NCBI GenBank assembly: GCA_014529385.2
Contig: CM043963.1
Location: 64,035,469-64,099,468, forward strand
Direction: 5' to 3'
From: Adiantum capillus-veneris
Taxonomy: Eukaryota; Streptophyta; Polypodiopsida; Polypodiales; Pteridaceae
Length of the DNA stretch: 64,000 nucleotides
The position numbers were made by a program, and so were the translations under genes. Shown piece after piece: positions 1 to 10,001 of this stretch. How positions within the stretch are numbered: the first letter of the stretch is position 1; each line of letters opens with the position of its first letter. The notes below the pieces were generated by a model, which was given only the letters and a program-made list of their open reading frames with translations, searched no databases and was not told the DNA's origin.

Positions 1-458
1 ATACATTGGCGTTGTAAGAAGGCCTCATTAACTTGGGAGTCGGTCGACGCATCCTTGACCAAGTGACATGCATCCCATCTTCCAAACCATTTCTTAATAT
101 CAAGCATCCACCCCGAACTTAGTATTTTGCTCTTGCATGTCTTTTGGACCTTTTGACTTGCTTCATATGCGATTCTAGAAAGTCGATACAAAGGGCTACA
201 TTGTGTCTTAAGCATGTACTCCACAACCCTTTTCATGTCCAAGACCTCAACGGGAAGCGATCCGGACTCAAGAAGTAAGAGCATGTAGGGTGTTTGTGTC
301 TTGACTTGGAGAAAGTTGGTGGGAAAACACTTTTGGACATTCTCAAACTCTTTCCAAGTAGACTTCCCGATGCTACCACCCCACACCTCCGCTCCATAAA
401 GAAGCACCAATGTCACCAATGTGTCAAAGAGGTACTTTTTGAGAGCCAACATTTGATC
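1..458 (-). pseudogene. LINE ORF2 post-RT (thumb/connection) region, partial
   Basis: Read on the minus strand from 458 to the window edge, the frame is open for about 150 codons without a stop. It contains VLLYGAEVWGG, the usual LINE segment just after the RT palm, followed by a helical region ending near ASTDSQVNEAF. The protein continues beyond base 1. There is no sign yet of a C-terminal zinc knuckle or RNase H, which may lie outside the window. Confidence 0.75.
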
Positions 459-1114
459 TCTCCAGCATTGCACACATTCTCAAATGCATAATAAGCCCTC
501 TTTCCAGCTTCCAAGCGATGCATTGTCCAGTCCTTCCATTTATGATTGGATGGAACCTCAAGGCCAAGGTACTTGAAGCTATCTACCACTTTAAGTTGCT
601 CATTATTGTATACAATGCATGGATTTTTGTTATTGAGGGTTTTTACAAGCATAACCTTGGTTTTGGATCTGTTCACGATCAGTCCGCTATGTAGGCAAAA
701 GCGTTCTAAGACACTCATAAGCTTTTGTGCATCTTCTAAGGTATGTGCCAAGAGCACTACATCATCGGTATAAAGAAAAAGCATGATCACTGCATTTATG
801 ATCTTAACCTCCTCTATGCCTTCTTGTTGCATAAAATCAAGAACCATGCATTCCAATTCATCAATGAGTAGCCCAAAGAGGGTTGGGAAAAGTGGGCATC
901 CTTGTTTGACACCAATGGTGCTTGCAAAGAATTCTGAAATTCCATCTCCCATACATAGTTGGCATATCATTTTTTGGTAGATGCGAAAGACTTCATGCAT
1001 AAATTCTCTCAGCACTTGAAGTCTTTGTATACGTCTCCAAAGATTTCCTCGTGGTACCATGTCAAAAGCTTTCTTGAAATCCACAAAGCAATAATACAAC
1101 TTTTTTCCTTTCAA
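413..1114 (-). pseudogene. LINE ORF2 reverse transcriptase palm
   Basis: This 233-codon frame holds the catalytic core. CFVDFKKAFD carries the first metal-binding Asp, GVKQGCPL is the block-B loop, and FLYTDDVVLLA is the FADD-box equivalent with both catalytic Asp residues. FKYLGLEV is block E. The core is intact in sequence. The end of the frame after about residue 215 is probably out of phase with the true protein, because the matching downstream region continues in another frame from about 458. The frameshift therefore lies near 480-460. Confidence 0.85.
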
Positions 1115-1174
1115 TCAAGACGCTTCCATAAGAACTCAAAGAATGACAAGGTGATCAATAGTGCTATGATGCTT

Positions 1175-1846
1175 TCAAAAACCTGCTTGGCCAAGCACAC
1201 GTTTGCCGTTATTTTCAGCCCATTCACTTATCTTCATCTCCATGATACATCCAAATAACTTTTCCATCAAAGAACCAATCATTATAGTGCGATAGTTGTT
1301 CACATTATTTACATCTCCTCCTTTGTGCAAAGGTTTGATCCAATTTGCACTCCAATCATGAGGCATGCCATGCTGAAGTGAAAGGTTAAACATATCGCGT
1401 ATCCAATGTTGTGTTTTCTTGCTTGTCCATTTAATCATTTCAGCCTTGACACCTTGAAGGTCCTTTGCCTTGCGAATAGAAAGTTTCTCAAGCAAGCAGC
1501 ATACATCTTCTCAATGGTAAAGAAGCGAGGCATAAACGGGAGGGAGCTACAACACTCCATCTTATCAACATTGGGTTGCTCATAGAGGTTCTTGCAATGC
1601 GTATACATATCCTCAAGAGTCAAGTCACCAAAGATCTCAACACGCTTGCCTTTTAAATTTTGCCAAAACTTGCCACATGCATGTGCTTTCTCTTGCGCTA
1701 AAAGAAGTTGTTTTTTGACTTCCCACCTTCTCCTGTTTTTTTGAACAAGTGCTTTGAATGTGTGTGAACGTTCCAAGTAAACTTCCTTGTCTTTGCTTGC
1801 ATCCAACCTTAGCAAGTGTTTTGGGCTTGACTACATTCCATGTCAA
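1175..1846 (-). pseudogene. LINE ORF2 linker and reverse transcriptase fingers
   Basis: Two overlapping minus-strand frames (1815-1435 and 1495-1175) together cover the endonuclease-RT linker and the first RT blocks. The linker has the KKKWFDMEC-type segment and a basic stretch. The RT start shows the PHDWSANWIKPLHKGG and NNYRTIMIGSLMEKLF blocks and ends at VLGQAGF, matching RT blocks 0-2 of LINEs. A frameshift lies between the two frames near 1490-1440. The region directly downstream (1175-1115) carries the expected HHSTIDHL block in another phase, followed by stops. Confidence 0.8.
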
Positions 1847-1955
1847 ACCATTTCTTCTTGGTGCTACCCTTCTTAGACCTTTTGCAAGACATGTGTTTCA
1901 CCGAAAAGCATTCCTTCGCACAAGAGCAAATTACTTCTTTGAAAACTTTACACTT

Positions 1956-2906
1956 TCATTCTAATGTTGGGCTCTCTTCATGCTCTCTCATACTTAACAT
2001 TTGGTCCACCATATCAACATATATAAGTGCTCGTTTGAAGTCTAGATGTAGGTACAAATGATTCACATCATGATTGGAGGCTACATGCTCGAGACTTTTA
2101 CCACACTTGAGGTCAATACATAACATCCTATGGTCCGATTCCGGAATCCATTTACCAAGTGTAAAGCTTTGTACGCATCCTAGAGTGGCTTCCAAAAACA
2201 ACATATAGTCAATTAGGCTATCACCATTGTGCTTTCTACATGTAAAGTCATTGGTGCCTTGCCATAGAGATACATCATTTGCATTGAGCATTTTGGTACT
2301 ATTGCACATATATAGAAGTGACTTTCCATAGTCATCCAGTTCTTTTGTATCATTAGAACTTCGATTATACATGTATGAGTCATCCATTCTTCTTGAGACA
2401 TGCGGCATGTTGACTTGTTGTGTGTCGTGTTGTAACGTATTTGTGCAAGCATTCATATCTCCAAAGACAATGACTTTACCCTGGTCCTTGTAACGAGAAA
2501 TGTCTTCCTCTAGTTCAACAAAGGACTGATCTCTATCCATATCCAAGAGAGCATAAAAGTTGGAGTCATAGTGAGGAATGTAGCAACCAGCCACAAACAT
2601 GACTTGACCATTTGGTGGGCTGATTTTCGGCCATAAGTAGCGTTTGTACTTATCTTTTTTGACAATGGAAACATCTTTCAAACCCTTTTTGGTCATACAT
2701 GCTATGTCTCCTTGGCCTCTACGTTGCTTTGCATTTTTGGTCCACATGAAAGAATACACATCGTATTTGTCAAATCCAAGAATTCATTGCGCATCATGCT
2801 TCCATGTTTCGACAAGAAGTATCACATTGGAGTCATTGCTAAGCTCATCAATGCCAATTTCCGCATTCCATGGATAACCGCTATAATTCCAAAAGCTTAT
2901 TTGCAA
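1956..2906 (-). pseudogene. LINE ORF2 endonuclease domain (APE/EEP fold)
   Basis: The domain nicks target DNA so that the free 3' OH can prime reverse transcription. Visible motifs in order are SFWN near the start, ETW (catalytic Glu), GDMNA, SLIDYML and SDHRML (catalytic His), which match the exonuclease-endonuclease-phosphatase family. A TGA at 2786-2784 interrupts the frame between ETW and the GDIACM segment. The longest uninterrupted frame is 267 codons beginning at 2759. After the catalytic His the frame runs into a spacer and then shifts phase before the reverse transcriptase. The catalytic residues are present, but the stop makes this copy inactive. Confidence 0.85.
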
Positions 2907-2936
2907 GCGTGATTTGGTCTCATAGATCACGTGTCC

Positions 2937-3140
2937 CTATTTTTTGGGTGGACTTCCATCCTCCTCAAATGACTTGTCTTCTTGAGATGACACCTTAACC
3001 TTCTTTCTTCTTTCGTCATATGCTTTGTGACGTACATTTTGTTGCATAAGAGTGCGATTCTCATATACATTGCAGCCCGTTCCTTTGAGGTAGATCCAAA
3101 TATTGTCAAGGATGATCTTTCTCTTTACCTCATCAGCCAT
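2937..3140 (-). CDS. N-terminal part of LINE ORF2, basic segment
   Basis: This 67-codon frame starts MADEVKRK and is Lys/Arg-rich. It is in the same phase as the endonuclease below and is cut from it only by a TAG at 2939-2937. It therefore most likely represents the N-terminal extension of ORF2, with the TAG arising from CAG. I do not recognise a domain in it. It could instead be a separate small ORF between ORF1 and ORF2. Confidence 0.45.
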   Translation of the reverse strand: MADEVKRKIILDNIWIYLKGTGCNVYENRTLMQQNVRHKAYDERRKKVKVSSQEDKSFEEDGSPPKK

Positions 3141-3688
3141 GGTACATACAATAGGTCTTTCTCCTGAGCGAGGGATAGGAGAATGGCTTGGACAATGGCT
3201 TGCATAATAGGAGATGTAGAAACCACATTATCCTTACATATATCACCCCATGATTTGGATGCATTTCTCATCTCACATACATCATGTCGTATTGTATCTA
3301 TCGTTTCCTCTTTCAATACATGATCACTCTCAACTTTTCTCAAGCGCTCTTTCAATACATTCATGTCAACAAGAGAGCGCTTACATTCATGAACTTCATT
3401 CTCAAGATGCATTAAGCATGTTGTTTTCATTTCAAGAACCTTCTTGAGGTGCTCATTCTCCACAACAAGAACTCTTAAAGTGCCATTGTCCATTGCAAGT
3501 GTGTGCAACTCTTTACCTTGCTTATTGACGGTTTCTTCTAATGAGACCAAGTAAGCCATGATCATTGCTTCCGTTGTTGTAGACAATGTGGTTGGATTAG
3601 CATCCAAATTCCTTGGAGATTTTGCATCATTCTCCACGGAGAGTGTGAATTTTCCACCCTTGCGAGTTTTGTCCGATATTGCGTTCAA
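3125..3688 (-). CDS. LINE ORF1-like coiled-coil protein
   Basis: A 187-codon frame whose middle (about residues 45-130) is rich in Glu, Lys, Leu and Asn with heptad-like spacing, suggesting a coiled coil. Such proteins in LINEs trimerise and bind the element RNA. There is no zinc knuckle and no RRM that I can see, so the ORF1 assignment rests on its position directly upstream of the endonuclease frame on the same strand. It overlaps the next ORF by 16 bases in a different phase. It may be a fragment, because the frame ends in a short hydrophobic tail that could be frameshift product. Confidence 0.5.
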   Translation of the reverse strand: MNAISDKTRKGGKFTLSVENDAKSPRNLDANPTTLSTTTEAMIMAYLVSLEETVNKQGKELHTLAMDNGTLRVLVVENEHLKKVLEMKTTCLMHLENEVHECKRSLVDMNVLKERLRKVESDHVLKEETIDTIRHDVCEMRNASKSWGDICKDNVVSTSPIMQAIVQAILLSLAQEKDLLYVPWLMR

Positions 3689-3837
3689 GTCAGCAACAAA
3701 AATGCAAAGTTTTGACAGTTATTTTCAAATCTGAGATGCTATTACAGCAAAGCCTTCCATTTCTTACAAAAATTATATCTTTACATCAATGCGTAGAGGG
3801 CTTCTTGCTCTTTGATTAAGGCTATAGATAATCTTAA

Positions 3838-3901
3838 TCAAAGTTCAAATGAAGAAGTTATGATCAAAAGAGTGAATTGTTGTCTACTAGGTCAAAAAAT
3901 G

Positions 3902-3953
<52 letters not shown>

Positions 3954-4071
3954 GAAGAGCATGCCTCCATACATTTATCCAACATATGCAAACTCCTTTG
4001 TCCTAAATTGGAGTTCAAATGAAGGAGTTATGATCAAAAGAGTGAATTGTTGTCTACTAGGTCAAAAAACG

Positions 4072-4110
<39 letters not shown>
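3838..4110 (+). repeat. Direct duplication of a ~70-bp unit, each copy ending in a GA array
   Basis: A segment starting AGTTCAAATGAAG at about 3841 recurs at about 4013. Both copies run through TTGTCTACTAGGTC and GGCTGAGAGA into a GA array (3905-3950 and 4075-4110). They differ by only a few bases. The space between copies (3951-4010) is unrelated. Confidence 0.85.
3905..3950. repeat. (GA)n microsatellite
   Basis: Uninterrupted GA dinucleotide repeat, about 23 units. Confidence 0.98.
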
Positions 4111-4113
<3 letters not shown>

Positions 4114-4198
4114 AAAATGCATTGAAATGATATATTAACGTCTTCAAAAGGCCCAAATGAGCTATGCGACCATAAGGTTACATCCATGTGTACCCACA

Positions 4199-4202
<4 letters not shown>

Positions 4203-4252
<50 letters not shown>
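4203..4252. repeat. (GA)n microsatellite
   Basis: Uninterrupted GA repeat of about 25 units, preceded by CCCACATATG. Confidence 0.97.
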
Positions 4253-4257
<5 letters not shown>

Positions 4258-4362
4258 ATTTTAAAAAACAAAAAGATACATATTTAACACAAAAAGTGAG
4301 GGAGATATATGAAAAGGAAAAAATATGAGAGTGAAGAAAAGAGAGAGAAAGTGAAAAAATAT

Positions 4363-4406
4363 GAGAGAGAGAGAGAGAGACGGGGGGGGGGGGGGGGGGG
4401 GGGGGG
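4363..4406. repeat. (GA)n followed by a 25-base G run
   Basis: A short GA array (4363-4380) is followed by C and then G at every position from 4382 to 4406. Runs this long may be assembly or sequencing approximations. Confidence 0.9.
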
Positions 4407-4439
4407 AGAGGGCAGGAATGACCATCAATGATAGCATGA

Positions 4440-5310
4440 TGTTGGGCACATTTCTAACACCCCGTTTTTTGTAAATTTGTACATACAAACATTACGCACG
4501 ATGTCAAAAGGGTATGTGGGATTTATTTTGTGGGTGTTGTAGCTTGCTTTAGCAAGAACATGTACATGCACTACAAGTCGCTAGTCTAGTGACAGCTGTC
4601 GGGCTACTGTAAGTGCCTGTGAGTGAGTTTTTTGAAGTGAGACTTGTATATAACTAAAACTCATGTACAAACTTAAAAAATTTCAGCCAAAATCCAGAAA
4701 ATTGCAAGTTTGAGCTCGTTGTGCCTCCTTGATGGTTTCTATTGTAGTTTTTGCCCCCGCCTTGCCTACTCTATGTGTAGTCGTGTCGGAAGAGCTCCCT
4801 GTTCGCATCAATTTTGCATGTAGCGGCGTGTAGATTCAAATTTTTTCATCTTCAAATTTCTCGCCAGTAATTTTTCAAGCTTTCTCTCAAGCTTTAAAGT
4901 GCCCCAATTGGAGTTGTGCTCTTCAGGTTACGACTAGTTCTCTGCAGGGTTATGGCTATGGCAGCCTTGTGGCAAATTGTGTGCGGGTAGATTGGGAGGG
5001 CATGTACCTATGAATTGTGGAATTGATGTTGAAGTTGTGGGTTTGTGATGTTCAATGGTGAAAAGGGAGGCCTTGTCTTCATATGCATTGGTCGGAGTGT
5101 GCTATAAATCCATGCTTTGGTAGGGTTTTGCTCCTAGGTGACATAGTCTCTTGGGTGGGCGACGGCCAGTAAATTCCCAAGGGGACTACTCTTGCTTGAC
5201 TTGTGGTGTTTTAAAGGGATTTTGTTAATTTTTTGGTGTCTTGCAGTTCTCTTTCAACGCTCTTGGGTGAAATCGCTATAGAGGTGTTTCAGTTTGCTTG
5301 TTTCCTAACA
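4440..5310 (+). repeat. Element 1 5' LTR
   Basis: Begins TGTTGGGCAC and ends CCTAACA. Nearly colinear with 6983-7849, with scattered substitutions and small indels. A TATATAA box lies at 4647-4653, suggesting the transcription start about 30 bases downstream. Confidence 0.88.
4647..4653 (+). promoter_or_regulatory. TATA box in element 1 5' LTR
   Basis: TATATAA sits in a block (GACTTGTATATAACTAAAAC) that is fully conserved in the 3' LTR at 7187-7193. Confidence 0.5.
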
Positions 5311-5316
5311 GTGTTT

Positions 5317-5334
5317 TGGTGCCCGCCACCGAGG
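5317..5334 (+). promoter_or_regulatory. Candidate primer-binding site of element 1
   Basis: TGGTGCCCGCCACCGAGG begins six bases after the 5' LTR. Starting with TGG fits pairing to a tRNA CCA end. It partly matches the plant Lys tRNA 3' end, but the match is imperfect, so the primer tRNA is not settled. Confidence 0.4.
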
Positions 5335-5356
5335 ATCTTCTTCAAGCGACCTTCAA

Positions 5357-6163
5357 TTGACAGCTTTGATGGCTATGGTGACAGAGTTTCCAAGGTTCTA
5401 TGGTCATGTAGGTGAGGATTCTGATGCATTCATTGAGAAGATGGAGTTTTCTTGTTTGATTGCAAATAAGGAAGATCCAATGATTATGCTCAATATTTTG
5501 TTATTTTGCTTGAAAGATGATGCAAGGACATGGTATGATGAGTATGAGTCTTGGTTGAAATCTCTCAACCTTCAGAAAGTGATGACTTATCATGAGGTCA
5601 AGAAGGTTTTCCTTGAGAGGTTTAAGAAGGCAGAGGACCCAACGGATGTATGGCACTCCATTAAAGGGATTATACAGGGTGATAATCAAAGTGTAGATGC
5701 CTTTGTGAAGCAATTTAATGATTTATGGAAGAGATGGTGTGTTTCTTTGGGCAGTGATGTTCCTCCTCTTATTCTTAAGAAGTGTATGTTTATGAAAAGA
5801 TTGAGGGCTGATTTGAAGTTAAAGATTGAGCTTAAAAGGCCACTTACATTTGAGGATGCAATACAGATTGGAAAGCATAAGTAATGGAAGTTAGAGAGAA
5901 TGCAAGAGCTTGGATTGCAGGGTGATGTGGAGCGAAAGGTTTCTCTATGCATTGATGTAGGTAAAAAGAGTGCCTCTAGTGCAGTATTATATCATGATGG
6001 TTCTCTTGAGAAAAAGAGTCAAGCATGTACTAAGGAGAAAGAGGCTAAGAACAATGATCTCATTATGCCATCCTTGTTGTTTATGCCACTTAATGGTGCT
6101 TTACATGCCAAAGGTGATGTTTCTACCAATGTGAAAGTTAATGAGAAGGAACTTAAAGAATGA
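5357..6163 (+). pseudogene. Element 1 Gag (retrotransposon gag domain)
   Basis: Encodes the capsid-type protein that packages element RNA. The first 175 codons carry the retrotrans_gag pattern: MVTEFPRFYG, DAFIEKMEF, LLFCLKDDARTWYDE, TYHEVKKVFLERFKK and VDAFVKQFNDLWKRW. A TAA at 5882-5884 falls inside the conserved HK(E)WKLERM stretch and the same phase continues to 6163. The parallel with element 2 Gag is close (FIEKMEFSC against FLEKMEVAC; WKLERMQELG against WKLRKMSQLG). No CCHC zinc knuckle is present. The likely functional start is the ATG of MAMVTEF near 5369. Confidence 0.8.
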
Positions 6164-6982
6164 TCATGATGAGAATCAAGTTGTAGATGAAATTATGGAT
6201 GTGTCGAATGTGAAAGATGGCATGTGGGTGATGTGAAAGTGGATGTTGGGTATCCCTCTCCTTTATGTGAAGTAGTTGAGAATGATTTGCAAGTCAATGA
6301 GGATACTTATATAGAAGTGAATGATGTGAATGAAGAGATCTCTCAAATGCATGATATTGTTGAGTCGTTTCCAATAAATAATGATGTTGTTGACCTTATT
6401 AATGAGGAGAATGTCGTGAGGACTCTTGTGATTGCATTTATAGTGATGTATGTGGCCATCCCTTGATTGATAAAGAGAATATTGAGGTTTTAGAGGATAT
6501 GGAAATGATGGAGATGCTCTTTCTATGCCTCATGTGAATATGGTTGATCCTACCTTACTTGATCCTCTCGTTAAGGAGCCTAAGTTATGTATGAAGGGTG
6601 GTTTACCTATAGAGCATGGTGTGGTTGAATTGGTGGATGGATGCTTAGTCAAGCGTGGGGATAATGAGATGAATATGAAAGAGGATATGAAAATGGTTGA
6701 GTTAAAAGCAAACACACTTTGGATGAATTGTTAAAGGATTCCTTGCATGCAATAATAATGAAAGTGTGTCTCTATGTGGTATTTATTGAGAGTACTTTAT
6801 GCTTAACGAGGATTTGGATTCTACATATGGTTCATGCTTTGATATTGGGAGTGAGAGAATTGATATGGCTGGTGTTTCTTAATGCATTTTGTGCTTATGT
6901 TGTATGGCCTTTTGATGGTGACAACATGTTTATGCTACTGCTGAGCCTGAATGCTCTAGCAGACTGGGGGTGTGGCAAACTA
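6164..6982 (+). pseudogene. Unrecognised coding remnant between Gag and 3' LTR
   Basis: Three short open stretches in shifting phases (6224-6466, 6525-6734, 6719-7000) are rich in Asp, Glu, Val and Asn. I recognise no protease, polymerase or integrase motif. The composition resembles the acidic spacer that follows gag in the frame above, so this is probably a decayed Gag tail. The 6719-7000 stretch overlaps the start of the 3' LTR. Confidence 0.4.
6961..6982 (+). promoter_or_regulatory. Polypurine tract region of element 1
   Basis: The purine-rich GACTGGGGGTG followed by GGCAAACTA ends directly at the 3' LTR start. Element 2 has the same arrangement (GGGGATGGGCAAATTA before its LTR), supporting it as the plus-strand primer of this group. 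Confidence 0.55.
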
Positions 6983-7849
6983 TGTTGGGCGCATTTCTGA
7001 CACCCCGTTTTTTGTAAATTTGTACATACAAATAATACGCCCAATTTCAAAAGGGTGTGTGGGATTTCTTTTTGTGGGTTTTTTAGCTTGCTTCAGCAAG
7101 AACATGTATATGCACTTTCGCTAGTCTAGTGATAGCTGTCGGGCTACTGTAAGTGCCTGTGAGTGAGTTTTTTGAAGTGAGACTTGTATATAACTAAAAC
7201 TCATGTACAAACTTAAAAATGTTCATCCAAACTCCAGAAAATTGTAGGTTTGAGCTCGTTGTGCCTCCTTGATGGTTTCTGTTGCAGTTTTGCCCCCCGC
7301 CTTGCCTACTCTATGTGTAGTCGTGTTGGGACAGCTCTCTGTTCGCATCAATTTTGCATGTAGCAGCCTGTAGATTCAAGTTTGTTCATCTTCAGCTTTC
7401 TTGACAGTCATTTTTTAAGCTTCTCTCAAGCTTTAAAGTGCCCCAATTGGAGTTGTCTCTTCAGGTTATGACTAGTTCTCTACAGGGTTATGGCTATGGC
7501 AGCCTTGTGGCAAATTGTGTGCGAGCAGATTGGGAGGGCATGTACTTATGAATTGTGGAATTGATGTTGAATTTGTGGGTTTCTGATGTTCAATGGTGAA
7601 AGGGGAGGCCCTTGTCTTCATATGCATTGGTTGGCGTGTGCTGTAAATCCATGCTTTAGTAGGGTTTTGCTCCTATGTGACATAGTTTCTTGGGTGGGCG
7701 ACGACCAGTAAATTCCCAAGGGGACTACTCTTGCTGGACTTGTGGTGTTTCAAAGGGATTTTGCAAAGCTTTTGGTGTCTTGTAGTTCTCTTTCAACGCT
7801 CTTGGGTGACATCGCTATAGAGGTGTTTCAGTTAGCTTGTTTCCCAACA
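6983..7849 (+). repeat. Element 1 3' LTR
   Basis: Matches 4440-5310 along its whole length. Begins TGTTGGGCGC and ends CCCAACA, with the conserved TATATAA at 7187-7193. Confidence 0.88.
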
Positions 7850-8669
7850 ACGGGTACGGCGCAGGGAAACGGCCCAAATGACCACAAAGGAAAAAAAATG
7901 ATTCACACACACACATTATCACTTACTACAGGACATAGTTAGAACCCATGCTAATAATGTGCTGACAATTCTATGCTATGAAGAGGTTGGTCAGAGAGAT
8001 GCATACACCTTCAGAAAAGGATAGTAGTGGTGAGATAGCATAAACCATTTTTGTAATGGAAATGGCCTACGAACTTTGAAAGTAGCGGAATTAGGAAATT
8101 AGGTGAAGCACTTTCAAGAGATTACTTTGTGAGCATAGCGGGTGAACTTAATTGATGGTTGTTTCTAGGGTGATTCTTTTGTGCTTTCTACGTCTTCGCT
8201 TGTTAGAACCCCCTCAAATCAATCTGTGAGGTCAATATCAATGGAAATTCTCCTATATTTCACAGTTTTCATTGTTTCATTTTTTTGGATAAGTACATCC
8301 ACCAATCAAGTCAGGTGTGCCTTCTTGGGAGCTGCATGGTTGGCTTTAATGGATGATCAAAATGGTCCTCAATTCACTCCATTTCATTTAACTCAAAGAA
8401 TCCAGATAAATGTTTATGTGTCTTGGAAGATTTTTTTCCAGCAGCGCATAGTCTTTATGTTCAGGCCAAGAAGATTAAGAGAGATCCTGGAATGTCCTTT
8501 GCCTGTTGTAATTCTGATGATCAACTATGAAAACTCATTTGATGTGCATGTGTTTGTCCTTATCTAAAGTTGAGCTCCATTGAAGTTTCTGGGAATTGAG
8601 TCAGTAAAAATTTTGGGTTCTTGCATGTGTGTTCAAAGGGGTTCTCAAAGCATTGTGACTTGGGTAGCC
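7850..8669. other. No gene recognised between elements 1 and 2
   Basis: I find no LTR, primer-binding site or conserved protein here. A 128-codon frame at 8181-8567 has a hydrophobic stretch but no recognisable motif, and I do not call it a gene. The right part is probably the leader of element 2. Confidence 0.5.
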
Positions 8670-9803
8670 ATGGCTTTCTCTTATCCGGAGTTTCATGGAA
8701 GAAGTGATGAAGATGTGGAAGATTTTTTGGAAAAGATGGAGGTCGCCTGCATTGGCAACCAGATTCATGACCCTGCGCAGATGTTACGCCTTCTCCAAAT
8801 TTGTTTGAAGAGTGATGCAGGAGTTTGGTCTAATGCATTTGAAGAGGAGTTGCGTGTGGCTGATCCACCTCTAAGGTTGAGTTGGGACAATCTACGACAT
8901 GGGTTGGAATTGGAGTTTGTGAAGATAGAAGATCCTGACAAAGTGTGGCAAGAAGTACAGGCTTTGGTGCAAAAGGAAGGTGAGCCAGTAGATGCGTACA
9001 TACGTAAGTTCTCATTGGCATGGGAGCGGATGTGCAAGGCCTTAGCACCACAGATACCCCCGCCTGACATGATGAAGAAGGACAGGTTCTTGGCTGGTCT
9101 TTGGGAGAATATACATTGGAGAGTGGAGCTAAAGAAGCCTAGGACATATGAAGATGCACTAGAGGTAGCAAGGAACAAAGAGTGGAAGCTGAGGAAAATG
9201 AGCCAGTTAGGGGTGGAGTCTTTGCCAATGAGGTCTGAATTTCAGCCTATAGAGTCTTTACAAGGTCGCATGTCAGGGGTTCATCATGAACCAGTGGTTC
9301 CTGTTACTACTCAGGTTATGCGAGCAGTGGTCACTACATCGGTGCAAGATGATGGGCTAAGACAAGACATGAAGCAAGTGATAGATTTGATGAAAAATCT
9401 CAGCTCAAACATGCTAGGTCAAGTGGGAAATAATCGAGGTCGAGGGAGGTTTGCAAATCAGCCAGGAGGTGAAGAAAGGCCTAGGAATGGTGTTGGACAA
9501 AGCAATGGTAGGTTTTGGAGGCAGACGCCCACATGTTATAATTGTGGAGAGTTGGGTCACATCAGCCCGCAATGTGATAAGCCACCAAGGATGGGGGGAG
9601 ACATGTATCCATTGCCAAGACAGGTGCTAACTAGGTCAAATGATTATGGCATCGAAATTACGGGAGACGAAGGAACCAGTGGACTGACCCAGGAGGAAAA
9701 GGGAAAGACAAAAGTGCTAAGTGTAGTCACCTTGGAGAAGGCATCAAAGCTAGAGGATACATTAGTGATGCATATTGGGAAGAGGACCACAGAGGATAAG
9801 TAA
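8670..9803 (+). CDS. Element 2 Gag with CCHC zinc knuckle
   Basis: About 377 codons from the ATG of MAFSYPEF, preferred over the upstream in-frame ATG at 8580 because it aligns with the Gag start in element 1. The capsid domain spans roughly residues 5-175 (FHGRSDEDVEDFLEKM, LKSDAGVWSNAFEE, VDAYIRKFSLAWERM). A Gly/Arg/Asn-rich stretch precedes the zinc knuckle CYNCGELGHISPQC (CX2CX4HX4C), which binds RNA. The frame ends at TAA 9801-9803, but the same phase continues with a basic stretch to TAG 9990-9992 and then into protease. Gag-pol was therefore probably one frame, with both stops secondary. Confidence 0.9.
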   Translation: MAFSYPEFHGRSDEDVEDFLEKMEVACIGNQIHDPAQMLRLLQICLKSDAGVWSNAFEEELRVADPPLRLSWDNLRHGLELEFVKIEDPDKVWQEVQALVQKEGEPVDAYIRKFSLAWERMCKALAPQIPPPDMMKKDRFLAGLWENIHWRVELKKPRTYEDALEVARNKEWKLRKMSQLGVESLPMRSEFQPIESLQGRMSGVHHEPVVPVTTQVMRAVVTTSVQDDGLRQDMKQVIDLMKNLSSNMLGQVGNNRGRGRFANQPGGEERPRNGVGQSNGRFWRQTPTCYNCGELGHISPQCDKPPRMGGDMYPLPRQVLTRSNDYGIEITGDEGTSGLTQEEKGKTKVLSVVTLEKASKLEDTLVMHIGKRTTEDK

Positions 9804-10001
9804 GGAAGAAGTGCCCCAGGTCCTAGTAAGAAGAAAGGAAAGAGCCATGAAGGCGAGGATGTCAAGGCCAAGAGGAAAAGGAGAGCTCGTCGAAAGTTTC
9901 ATGTTTCAGATTTTCCACTAGGGGATGGGCAATTAAGCTATGACTTGAAGGAGGATCTAATGAGCAGGAAGGCAGATGTTACTTTTGGGTAGCTTATAGA
10001 G

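Larger units (their letters stand above)
1..3700 (-). mobile_element. Non-LTR retrotransposon (LINE), open at the left edge
   Basis: Read on the minus strand, this stretch holds in order a coiled-coil ORF1-like protein, an apurinic-type endonuclease, a reverse transcriptase and the post-RT region, which is the order of plant LINEs. The 3' end of the element lies beyond base 1, so no poly-A tail or target duplication can be checked. Several stops and frameshifts show that it is an old, inactive copy. The 5' limit near 3700 is only inferred from the end of coding similarity. Confidence 0.85.
4440..7849 (+). mobile_element. Element 1: non-autonomous gag-only LTR retrotransposon
   Basis: Two direct repeats of about 870 bp (4440-5310 and 6983-7849) flank 1.67 kb of internal DNA containing a gag but no protease, RT, RNase H or integrase. 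The LTR ends form an inverted repeat, TGTTGGG and CCCAACA in the 3' copy. The bases next to the two LTRs (CATGA and ACGGG) do not form a target duplication, so one flank has probably been lost or recombined. The gag resembles that of element 2, suggesting that a Tat-like relative supplied pol in trans. Confidence 0.85.

Noticed and set aside
8181..8567. 128-codon frame as a membrane protein gene
   Set aside because: A single hydrophobic stretch and no recognised motif or context; likely a chance frame in the leader of element 2.
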